Source: Alteromonadaceae bacterium (lineage in GTDB: Bacteria; Pseudomonadota; Gammaproteobacteria; Enterobacterales; Alteromonadaceae). Taken from it: a DNA stretch of 64,000 nt. Of the stretch, positions 52,347 through 60,585 are shown in pieces; positions within the stretch are counted from its first letter, which is position 1, and the number at the start of each line of letters is the position of its first letter. A program made the position numbers and the translations under genes. The notes below the pieces were generated by a model. It searched no databases. It was not told the DNA's origin and saw only the letters and a list, made by a program, of their open reading frames with translations. The stretch is taken from the NCBI GenBank assembly GCA_027013165.1, contig JALUXV010000530.1, forward strand, positions 1 through 64,000, in the 5' to 3' direction.

Positions 52347-52979
52347 ATGTTTGTTAACGATCTTTTTGCTGGTAAACCACAACCGCTGGGACCTAGAGGG
52401 GCACCAAGTAGTATTGTAAAAGCACCAATAGATTATCTAACCGTAGGTTTAGAGGGCACACTGGAAGACGAACAAGCCAACAAGCGACTGCACGGCGGTC
52501 CTGAAAAAGTCCTTCATCAATTCGCACCAATCCATTATCAAACATTGGCTGAACACTTCAGTGATACGCAGTTTCCAATCGGTAGTATTGGCGAAAACCT
52601 AAGTATTGAAGGCATGGACGATACCAATGTGTTTATCGGCGATATTTGGAAAATAGGAGACGTCGTACTTCAGGTAAGTGCCCCTCGCGCGCCTTGCAAT
52701 AAAATTTCACTGCGTTTCGGCGTCAAAAATCTAGATAGATTTGTAGGCGAAAGAGGGATCACAGGTTGGTATTACCGCGTTATTGATACTGGAATCATTC
52801 GTCTTGGCGATGCTGTCAGTTTAGTTGACCGGCCAGCAAACACAGTGAATGTACAAACACTCATGCAATGCGCTTACGTTAAAAACGACCCGTTAACGGC
52901 GAAAAAGCTTGCGGCTATGAGTGTGTTAGATGACGAATGGCGGGAAAAATGTGAACGAGTGGTAACAAAACACAGGTAA
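52347..52979 (+). CDS. MOSC domain-containing protein (YiiM-like)
   Basis: LTVGLEGTLEDEQANKRLHGGPEKVLHQF...GSIGENLSIEGMDD...QVSAPRAPCNKISLRFG. Confidence 0.88.
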   Translation: MFVNDLFAGKPQPLGPRGAPSSIVKAPIDYLTVGLEGTLEDEQANKRLHGGPEKVLHQFAPIHYQTLAEHFSDTQFPIGSIGENLSIEGMDDTNVFIGDIWKIGDVVLQVSAPRAPCNKISLRFGVKNLDRFVGERGITGWYYRVIDTGIIRLGDAVSLVDRPANTVNVQTLMQCAYVKNDPLTAKKLAAMSVLDDEWREKCERVVTKHR

Positions 52980-52984
52980 AAAAA

Positions 52985-53017
52985 TGGCCCCTCAAAAAGA
53001 GAAAAAGAGGGGCCTAA
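52985..53017. terminator. Terminator between convergent genes
   Basis: GGCCCCTC aaaaagagaaaaa GAGGGGCC. Confidence 0.7.
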
Positions 53018-53030
53018 AAACCCGGGGAGG

Positions 53031-54107
53031 TTAATTCTTTACGGTTAACGTATCAGCTTCGCGTTCGTGACGAACCTTCTGACCGGGACGAAGTCGTTCT
53101 GCTCCACGAACGACCACAAGTGCGTTCGGGTCAATGTCACCAAATACCTCAATGCGATCTCCCATGCCTACACCTGTTTCCACCTTAATTTGTTGAGCTT
53201 CGTTTTCGCCGTTTAACTGATACACAAATGTGCCGGCCTTACGCAGTACTAATGCATCCCGTGGAATAGTCACGCCATTGTGCTCATGGCTACTGGGCAC
53301 AGCCACTCTTACCGCACTACCAATAGGGAAATCACCGGGTGTAAGGGCGATACGCATTTCCATCATTCGAGAGCCTTCGTTACCCACTGGGACGATGGCA
53401 CGAACGGGCTCTGTCACCATATTATTTCTGCTCGATACATTCACTCGCATGCCCCGTTCAATGAATGGCAATACGTTCAATGGTGCTTTAACCTGCACTT
53501 CTACTTGGTTTGGATTAACAATACGCATGACGTTTTGGCCGACAGCCGTGTACTCACCGGGCATCTGAATACGCTCTACAACCAGTGCAGAGAAAGGCGC
53601 TTTAACACTACTTTGCGCAATTTGATATTCAGTAAAACGCTTGTCTAATCTAGCCTGCTCCAATGCTTGTCGTGCGTTTTCAAGTTCTGCGATAACGGTT
53701 TCTAACTCTCCACGGGACGTATTGTTATTGGCTTGCAAGTTCTCATAACGTGCTAAGCGCTTCTCGTACATATCAACCTGCGCTTCCCATTGGGTAATAT
53801 TTGATAGATTCTGATTAAGCGTAATTTGCAGGCGAGTGTCGTCAATACGCGCAAGTACCGCACCTTCTTCCACGATATCGCCCACTTGCGCCATCCAAGT
53901 AATACGACCGTTAACCTCAGACGCAATATTAGAGTCAGTTTGACTAAGTACAGTACCCGGCACCCAAGTCAGCTCTGTGATGGATTCTGCACGAGCCTCA
54001 TCAACTTGCACTAATACTGGCGGGGGAGCATCTGGCGTTTCCTGCGCAAACGAGTGGGTTGCCATTAAACATGCAATCACGCCAAGAGTAGTTTTTAACG
54101 TTTTCAT
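53031..54107 (-). CDS. RND efflux transporter periplasmic adaptor subunit
   Basis: Signal peptide; VNGRITWMAQVGDIVEEGAVLARIDDTRLQITLNQNLSN...SSVKAPFSALVVERIQMPGEYTAVGQ. Confidence 0.93.
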   Translation of the reverse strand: MKTLKTTLGVIACLMATHSFAQETPDAPPPVLVQVDEARAESITELTWVPGTVLSQTDSNIASEVNGRITWMAQVGDIVEEGAVLARIDDTRLQITLNQNLSNITQWEAQVDMYEKRLARYENLQANNNTSRGELETVIAELENARQALEQARLDKRFTEYQIAQSSVKAPFSALVVERIQMPGEYTAVGQNVMRIVNPNQVEVQVKAPLNVLPFIERGMRVNVSSRNNMVTEPVRAIVPVGNEGSRMMEMRIALTPGDFPIGSAVRVAVPSSHEHNGVTIPRDALVLRKAGTFVYQLNGENEAQQIKVETGVGMGDRIEVFGDIDPNALVVVRGAERLRPGQKVRHEREADTLTVKN

Positions 54108-54119
54108 AATCCCGAGTCC

Positions 54120-57100
54120 TTAATTTAAATCGTTAAACTTGTTGAGCTTTGCAGTAGCTGCGGTCATGCCGCCAGCTTGTTGTTGGCGCTTTTTCACACC
54201 AAAATCAGCTGCGCTCATTCTTAGTAATGTGGGTAACAGAACCAGTGTGAACAAAGTGCTAATTGTCATTCCTCCGACAATAACCGCGGCCAAACCGCGA
54301 TAAATCACACTGCCAGCACCTGGCAACAGTAGTAATGGCAACATGCCAAAAATAGAGGTTAACGTGCTCATGAATATGGGACGTAAACGAAGTTCAACAG
54401 CTTGCCTAACGGCGTCATCGCGGCTAAGACCGTCTTGTTGACCCAATCGGGTTTGGTGCACTAATAAAATTGCGTTATTTACGACTAACCCTAACAGAAT
54501 GATAAAACCTATCATGGTCAACAGATCCATAGGTTGGAACATAAAGGTATTCATGATTCGAATCGCAACAATGCCGCCCACCGTCGCTAGGGGAATAGAT
54601 AAAACAACCAAGGCACTGTCTTTAAGAGATTTAAATAATCCGGCCATTAAAAGCAGCAGCAAAAGCATGGCAAATAGGAAGTTGTCTGACATCGACGCAA
54701 TTGCACCTTTAAGACTATCTGCACTTCCACCGTAATTAATTGAACCATCGGGCGGCATCATTGCCATTATCGCCGGCTCGACCTCTGACTTAACTTTGGC
54801 CATGGCGTCTTCTAGGCTCATGCCTTCAGGAGGATTGAAGTTAAGCGTCAGTGTTCTGCGTCCATCAACCCGCTGAATACGGCTAGGTCCCACTGCTCGC
54901 TCAATATCAACTAATTCACCAAGTTGTACCACTTCTCCAGTGGGTGTAGTGATAGGCAAAGTGGCCAGTTCTTCTGGGCTATCCCACTGCTCTGAGCGAA
55001 AGATAATGTTCATTCGCTTCACACCGTCGAAGTATTCTCCAACGTACATACCATCACCCATAGAGCGAACAAGATTGGCCATGCGGCCACGATTTAAACC
55101 AACCTCAACCATGCGATTATCATTGGGATAAAACTGTAGCTCTGGTTCAGCTTGCTCTAACGGAGGGTTGGGTCTTGCGTTTGCTGTTGGAAAGACCTCG
55201 CGAATTTTATCTAATCCCGCTTGTGCCGCTACACTAAGTCCGTCTTGGTCTGTACCTTGAAGATGAATGGCAATGGAGCGTCCGTTACCAAAACCACCAA
55301 ATAGATTACCTTGTTGTGCGAATGCTCTAGTATCGGGTAAATCTTTTAGTATTTCGTCTCGTACAATCGCTTCAAGTTCTTTTACTTTTGATTGATCTTG
55401 TGCCCGAACTCCTAAGGTACCGCCATTTGGCCAGGTAAGTATGTAGTAATTCTTCAGCGCTGGCTGCTTTTCACCGTCCATATAGGGTTGTAAGCGTTCC
55501 ACCACAATAGGCAGTACCTCTTCGGCTACGAAGTTTTCACTCGCTCCCGCAGGCAACATTAAGAAAGCATCTACAGCGTCTCTTTTTACTGGTGGTAAGT
55601 AGTCCATTGTTGGCATAAGCAAAACGCTTCCACCAATGGGCACACCCATAAGTACGAGGACAAGTGCGATACGACGAGTGCCTGTTGAAGATAGTGCCAT
55701 TACTTTATTGGTAATAGAACGCCAAACGGGAACCAGTTTATCTTCTGGAATATCTTTTCCCATCCAGCGACTTGCCACAACTGGAAGTACGGTAACCGCA
55801 ACTACCATTGATATACTCACAGCAATAGCAATAGTTAACGCCAAATCTGCAAACAGCTGACCTTCAACATCACTCAAGAACATTACAGGAACAAAAATCG
55901 CTACTGTGGTTGCAGTAGATGCCACAAGCGCACCAAACACCTCTTTAGTGGCATGATAGGCGGCTTCCATACGGTTATTAATTTGTCGATTCTTGCGAAC
56001 AATATTTTCCAGTACCACGATAGCAGCGTCTAGAACCATACCCACCGCGAACGCCAGACCAGCCAACGAGATAATATTCAGCGATCGTCCCGTAATTTGA
56101 AGCACAACAAAGGTACTGAGCAAAGAAATAGGTATCGCTAAGGCCACAATTAACGTTGCTCGTAGCTGACGCATAAAGAGCCATAAAATTCCGATAGCTA
56201 GCGCCACACCAATAAACAAGTTGCTCGTAACTAAGTTTACCGCGCGATATATAAATACTGACGCATCAAAGGATTGCACCATGACCAACTGCTGGGGCGC
56301 TAACTCTGTAGCATTGATTTGTTCGACACGAGCCTTAACTGCTTCGAGCGTTGCCAACACATTGGCATCGTTCTGACGGTCAATTCGAATGGATATTGCA
56401 GGGTTGCCGTTTTGTACACTGGCATTGGCATTGCCAGCACGAGTGATTTGTATTTCAGCAATATCACTCAAAGTCACTGGACTACCATCGCGCCATTCTA
56501 GAATCATTTCGCCCATACGCTGCGGTTCGTATTTACCTTCAAAGCGCAAGGTATAGCGTCGGCGGCCTACATCGACAAACCCGCCAGAAACATCGTTTGC
56601 GGTACCAAGCATATTCGTGACCGATGTTAAATCGATGCCTAACTGTGCGGCTTTAAATGGGTCAAAGATGATTTGGAATTCTTCATCACCGCCCACTCCA
56701 CTTTGCATTTGCGCGCGAGCTACACCGGGGATCGACTCCAGCTGAGGCTTAATCACGTCAGCAAAATAAGTGGTGTAAGTATTAACTTCGTTAGGGTTAC
56801 CTGGTAAGCGCTGAAGAAAAAAGTACGTCAATGCAGGCATGTCATCACCACTACCCGACAACGTGATGTTAGGTGAAAGCGCATCTCTAGGCAGTGGAGG
56901 TATACGGTTCATGCGGCTTATCACTTCAATTAAGGTTTGCTGCATGTCTGTTTCTAGGCTGAACTCTAGATTGATCCACGCGTTGCCCTGATTAGCCCAC
57001 GCACTCATAGATTCCAAGCCAGGTAAGCCTTGAAGTACCTCTTCTTGAGGTTCAATGATTTCAGATTCAATCTCTTGGGGAGATGCCGCGCGCCAAGAGG

Positions 57101-57245
57101 TTTGAATATTGATGTTTGGCCGCTCTATATCTGTAAACAGTTGGATAGGTAAATTCCACAAACTGTATAAGCCCAGAAAAGTGAGTATGGCGATGAAAAT
57201 CCCCACACCAGATGCGTTTTTTATTGCTGCACGCGTAATGTCCAT
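54120..57245 (-). CDS. RND efflux transporter permease subunit
   Basis: 1041 aa, 12-TM pattern; SWRAASPQEIESEIIEPQEEVLQGLPGLESM; AFAVGMVLDAAIVVLENI; GFIILLGLVVNNAILLVHQ. Confidence 0.95.
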   Translation of the reverse strand: MDITRAAIKNASGVGIFIAILTFLGLYSLWNLPIQLFTDIERPNINIQTSWRAASPQEIESEIIEPQEEVLQGLPGLESMSAWANQGNAWINLEFSLETDMQQTLIEVISRMNRIPPLPRDALSPNITLSGSGDDMPALTYFFLQRLPGNPNEVNTYTTYFADVIKPQLESIPGVARAQMQSGVGGDEEFQIIFDPFKAAQLGIDLTSVTNMLGTANDVSGGFVDVGRRRYTLRFEGKYEPQRMGEMILEWRDGSPVTLSDIAEIQITRAGNANASVQNGNPAISIRIDRQNDANVLATLEAVKARVEQINATELAPQQLVMVQSFDASVFIYRAVNLVTSNLFIGVALAIGILWLFMRQLRATLIVALAIPISLLSTFVVLQITGRSLNIISLAGLAFAVGMVLDAAIVVLENIVRKNRQINNRMEAAYHATKEVFGALVASTATTVAIFVPVMFLSDVEGQLFADLALTIAIAVSISMVVAVTVLPVVASRWMGKDIPEDKLVPVWRSITNKVMALSSTGTRRIALVLVLMGVPIGGSVLLMPTMDYLPPVKRDAVDAFLMLPAGASENFVAEEVLPIVVERLQPYMDGEKQPALKNYYILTWPNGGTLGVRAQDQSKVKELEAIVRDEILKDLPDTRAFAQQGNLFGGFGNGRSIAIHLQGTDQDGLSVAAQAGLDKIREVFPTANARPNPPLEQAEPELQFYPNDNRMVEVGLNRGRMANLVRSMGDGMYVGEYFDGVKRMNIIFRSEQWDSPEELATLPITTPTGEVVQLGELVDIERAVGPSRIQRVDGRRTLTLNFNPPEGMSLEDAMAKVKSEVEPAIMAMMPPDGSINYGGSADSLKGAIASMSDNFLFAMLLLLLLMAGLFKSLKDSALVVLSIPLATVGGIVAIRIMNTFMFQPMDLLTMIGFIILLGLVVNNAILLVHQTRLGQQDGLSRDDAVRQAVELRLRPIFMSTLTSIFGMLPLLLLPGAGSVIYRGLAAVIVGGMTISTLFTLVLLPTLLRMSAADFGVKKRQQQAGGMTAATAKLNKFNDLN

Positions 57246-57634
57246 CTTCGCAAACCTGCTGTTTTTTGTTTCGGCTTACTATAGGTCGAGAAGATTACAC
57301 AGAAAGTTTAAAACTATAATTTGATGGATTACAGCGGTGGATGACATAGGATTTTAGATTCTGCCCAAAACCGCATTTTGCCGTAGATAATTGGTCGTGA
57401 AAAATCGACAACTTAACAAAGTTTTAATAAAGCTTGTAGAAGTGTTAAAGCAATGAGCCGCTCTTTAGCAGCAGCAATTAGTATCTGTTTACTGACATCA
57501 AACGAACTTGTTACCTTAAATGACTCCTATTAGGACTTTTAGAGATATTTTCTACGCGTAACGATCGAATGAAAGTGGTCGAGAGATAATATTCAATAAC
57601 TTATATCATGCATACCCAAAATGCAGCAGCAATT

Positions 57635-57670
57635 TGCACCAACATAAGGAATGAGCACCAAATTAGTGCC
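57635..57670. promoter_or_regulatory. Candidate NtrC binding sites (one good, one half-site)
   Basis: TGCACCA-ACA-TAAGGAA and AGCACCA-AAT-TAGTGCC compared with TGCACCA-N3-TGGTGCA. Confidence 0.45.
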
Positions 57671-57787
57671 AGCATTATTTTGATTTACCCAAGACTTACT
57701 GACTAATAATTTTCAAAGAAACAAATAAACAATTAAAAATCATAAACTTAAATTAATTCCATTGATTTTTTCCCATGTACCATAAAT

Positions 57788-57803
57788 GGGCATCAACTTT
57801 GCG
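57788..57803 (+). promoter_or_regulatory. Candidate sigma-54 promoter for the TorF-like porin gene
   Basis: GGGCATCAACTTTGCG: GG-N10-GC, close to TGGCACG-N4-TTGCW. Confidence 0.6.
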
Positions 57804-57877
57804 TTATCCATGTCAAAAAAAATACTACAGACAGAAAAACGATTTACAACAAGTTAAATTTTGACTGGAGAACACAC

Positions 57878-58594
57878 ATGAAACTAGCTACAAAAACACT
57901 ATTAGCTGCTGCTATCTCATCAGCGACTCTAATGACTGCACTACCTACTTACGCAGAAGTTACTGCCAATGCTGCTGTATCAAGCAACTACATCTGGCGT
58001 GGTCTTACTCAGACTGCTAACGACGCAGCAGTATCTGGTGGTATTGATTACGCGAGCGAGAGCGGTTTCTACGTAGGTACATGGGTATCAAACGTAAACT
58101 ACGGTGCTGACGACATTTACTCATATGAGCACGATGTTTATTTTGGTTTTTCTGGCGAAGCTGATGGTATCAGCTACGACGTAGGTTACCTTTACTACAA
58201 CTACGATGCTGAAGCTAACTTCGACTTCGCTGAAGTTTACGGTTCAATCGGCATGGGTGGTTTTAGCTTGACGCTTTCTCTTCTAGCTCACACACAAGCA
58301 GACGAAGCTGACGGTCAAGACTTTGGTTTCGCACAAGCGTCTTACACTTCAATCGACTACAGCACTGAAATCCTTAACGGCACAGAGCTTGGTTTCCACG
58401 TTGGTTACCATGAAGGTGACTTCGCTGAAGCATTCAACGGTGTTGAAGGTTATGTAAATTACGGTGTTAGTGTTGCTAAAGACGGTTTCAGCTTCGCAAT
58501 TACCGGTACTGATCTTGACGATGCTGGCCCAGATGCATACGACAACGACGAGCTTAAGTTTACTGTAGGTTACTCTGTAGACTTCTCTCTATAA
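57878..58594 (+). CDS. TorF family putative porin (Gcw_chp/TIGR02001-like)
   Basis: Signal peptide; EVTANAAVSSNYIWRGLTQTANDAAVSGGIDYASESGFYVGTWVSNVNYG. Confidence 0.88.
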   Translation: MKLATKTLLAAAISSATLMTALPTYAEVTANAAVSSNYIWRGLTQTANDAAVSGGIDYASESGFYVGTWVSNVNYGADDIYSYEHDVYFGFSGEADGISYDVGYLYYNYDAEANFDFAEVYGSIGMGGFSLTLSLLAHTQADEADGQDFGFAQASYTSIDYSTEILNGTELGFHVGYHEGDFAEAFNGVEGYVNYGVSVAKDGFSFAITGTDLDDAGPDAYDNDELKFTVGYSVDFSL

Positions 58595-58634
58595 TTGATT
58601 TTTGAACGTACACAGGACGTGTACTTCAAACTAA

Positions 58635-58669
58635 AAAGACGAGTGTATCACTCGTCTTTTTTTATGCTC
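58635..58669 (+). terminator. Intrinsic terminator of the porin gene
   Basis: AAAAAGACGAGTGtatCACTCGTCTTTTTTT. Confidence 0.85.
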
Positions 58670-58694
58670 TCTTAGCGAGAGTAACTTCAATGCA

Positions 58695-58725
58695 AAAAAA
58701 AGCCGCTTAATGAGCGGCTTTTTCA
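58695..58725 (-). terminator. Intrinsic terminator of the rpsF-rpsR-rplI operon
   Basis: AAAAAAAGCCGCTTAATGAGCGGCTTTTT. Confidence 0.85.
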
Positions 58726-58741
58726 AACTTAACGTCAGCGA

Positions 58742-59194
58742 TTACGCTTCAGCAATGATGATCACTTTGATTGAAGTGATAACGTCAGAGTGAACTTGTA
58801 GATCGATGTCGTACTCACCAGTTTCACGAAGTGTACCAGTAGGAAGCTTAACTTCAGCTTTAGATACTTCAACGCCAGCAGCTGTGATAGCTTCTGCGAT
58901 GTCACGAGTACCAACAGAACCGAAAAGTTTACCTTCGTCACCCGCTGGAGCAGCGATAGTCACTTCAGCAAGCTCAGCAATTTTAGCAGCACGTGCTTCA
59001 GCAGCGCCTAGTTGCTCAGCGATTTTCGCTTCAAGTTCTGCACGACGTGCTTCGAACTTTTCTACGTTGTCTTTAGTTGCAGGAACTGCTTTACCCTGAG
59101 GGAAAAGGAAGTTACGTGCGAAACCAGCTTTAACTGTTACTTGGTCACCCAAGCCGCCAAGGTTGGCGATTTTATCTAGTAGGATGATATTCAT
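58742..59194 (-). CDS. rplI: 50S ribosomal protein L9
   Basis: [40 protein letters not shown]. Confidence 0.98.
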   Translation of the reverse strand: MNIILLDKIANLGGLGDQVTVKAGFARNFLFPQGKAVPATKDNVEKFEARRAELEAKIAEQLGAAEARAAKIAELAEVTIAAPAGDEGKLFGSVGTRDIAEAITAAGVEVSKAEVKLPTGTLRETGEYDIDLQVHSDVITSIKVIIIAEA

Positions 59195-59220
59195 CTTAGC
59201 TAACCCTTATTTTCGCCAAA

Positions 59221-59448
59221 TTACTTGTGTGAATCAGTGTACGGAAGCAAAGCCAAGAAACGGGCGCGCTTGATCGCAGAAGATAGCTGACGCTGATACT
59301 TCGCGCTTGTACCTGTAATACGGCTAGGGACAATTTTACCGCTCTCAGTGATGTAATTCTTCAAAGTAGCGATATCTTTGTAATCGATTTCAGTCACACC
59401 GTCTGCAGTGAAACGGCAGAACTTACGACGTCTGAAAAAACGAGCCAT
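59221..59448 (-). CDS. rpsR: 30S ribosomal protein S18
   Basis: [74 protein letters not shown]. Confidence 0.98.
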   Translation of the reverse strand: MARFFRRRKFCRFTADGVTEIDYKDIATLKNYITESGKIVPSRITGTSAKYQRQLSSAIKRARFLALLPYTDSHK

Positions 59449-59459
59449 GGGTGATCTCC

Positions 59460-59861
59460 TTAAGCGTTGTCTTCAGTGGTTTCAGTTTTCTTTTCTGCGC
59501 GCTCTTGGCGAGGAGCAGAATCGTCACGACGCTCACGACGAGGCTCTTCTTTCATCATAGGAGAAGGCTCTGTTACAGCGTTTTTAGTGCGCATTACCAT
59601 GTTACGTAGGATAACGTCGTTAAAACGGAACGCGTTTTCCAACTCGTCAACAGACTCAGCAGTAGCTTCAGCGTTGATAAGTACGTAGTGGGCTTTGTGC
59701 AGCTTTTCGATTGGGTATGCCAATTGACGACGGCCCCAATCTTCTAAACGATGAATCTGACCACCGTCTTGCTTAAGAATTGTGGTATAACGCTCGATCA
59801 TACCAGGTACTTGTTCACTCTGATCAGGGTGAACCATAAATACGATTTCGTAATGACGCAT
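59460..59861 (-). CDS. rpsF: 30S ribosomal protein S6
   Basis: [63 protein letters not shown]. Confidence 0.98.
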   Translation of the reverse strand: MRHYEIVFMVHPDQSEQVPGMIERYTTILKQDGGQIHRLEDWGRRQLAYPIEKLHKAHYVLINAEATAESVDELENAFRFNDVILRNMVMRTKNAVTEPSPMMKEEPRRERRDDSAPRQERAEKKTETTEDNA

Positions 59862-60007
59862 TATAGCTCCTTACGGTTGTAGCCTCGACAGTACAGCCGA
59901 CTGTATAGAGACAAGGAACGGTTGAGTATGGCTGTAAGGGCGCGCATTATACGCATAGTTGACTTATTGTACAAGCTGTAATCATTAAGTAAGTTACTTT
60001 GATACTT

Positions 60008-60110
60008 GAAAAAAAGATGGAGTGTTGTCTCTGGCACGTGTGAACCCGTCCTTGGCACTCTGCCACAGCATCCATGCTGTGGGAGGCCAGAGACAACTCC
60101 CCATCTTTTA
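60008..60110. repeat. ~100-bp palindromic (MITE/REP-like) repeat with nested hairpin
   Basis: Arms AAAGATGGAGTGTTGTCTCTGGC ... GCCAGAGACAACTCCCCATCTTT with internal CCACAGCATCCATGCTGTGG. Confidence 0.75.
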
Positions 60111-60167
60111 GTCAATACCTGCCCTTTTGACCTTGTAAACATTTGCGAAGTAAAAACACCCTACATA

Positions 60168-60183
60168 CTGTTTATTTATACAG
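60168..60183 (+). promoter_or_regulatory. LexA (SOS) box upstream of yebG
   Basis: CTGT-TTATTTAT-ACAG, a perfect match to CTGT-N8-ACAG. Confidence 0.85.
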
Positions 60184-60230
60184 ATAAATATTGTACAGTG
60201 AATGTGTTGATTAAATACAGGGGACCTACC

Positions 60231-60512
60231 ATGGCCATTACCGTACAGTATGTAGTAACACATAAAGGGGTAGAAAAATTGGTAACTACCGACAAGAAGG
60301 AAGCCGATCAGTACGATAAAATGCTAGATGCAGCAGATAATCTAGCTGAGTACATTCAGGCAAAGGGCATTAAGCTAGACGACGAACTCACCGAAGAACT
60401 CACCATTATGCTAGCCAAGAACAAAGACAAGATTGGTAAAATCTTTAAGGGAGCCACAGCACAGAGTGTTCTTGAAGAAGAGAGCGCCGATGTAGTGGCA
60501 CTAAAGGCGTAA
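60231..60512 (+). CDS. yebG: YebG family protein (SOS-associated)
   Basis: MAITVQYVVTHKGVEKLVTTDKKEADQYDKMLDAADNLAEYIQ; the track ORF start at 60006 is over-extended. Confidence 0.9.
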   Translation: MAITVQYVVTHKGVEKLVTTDKKEADQYDKMLDAADNLAEYIQAKGIKLDDELTEELTIMLAKNKDKIGKIFKGATAQSVLEEESADVVALKA

Positions 60513-60525
60513 ACGCCTTTAGTGC
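60498..60525 (+). terminator. Perfect 12-bp stem-loop over the yebG stop codon
   Basis: GCACTAAAGGCG TAAA CGCCTTTAGTGC. Confidence 0.55.
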
Positions 60526-60535
60526 ACAAAGTTTT

Positions 60536-60572
60536 ATACCTATGGTTTCACGGAAAGCTTAACCATAGGTAT
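60536..60572. repeat. Second perfect 12-bp stem-loop in the yebG-chemoreceptor gap
   Basis: ATACCTATGGTT ... AACCATAGGTAT. Confidence 0.6.
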
Positions 60573-60585
60573 TTGCGGGTGCTAA

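Noticed and set aside
59861-60142. 93-aa ORF upstream of rpsF, and the 5' extension of the yebG ORF to 60006
   Set aside because: Both run through the palindromic repeat; real yebG starts at 60231 after a ribosome-binding-like sequence.
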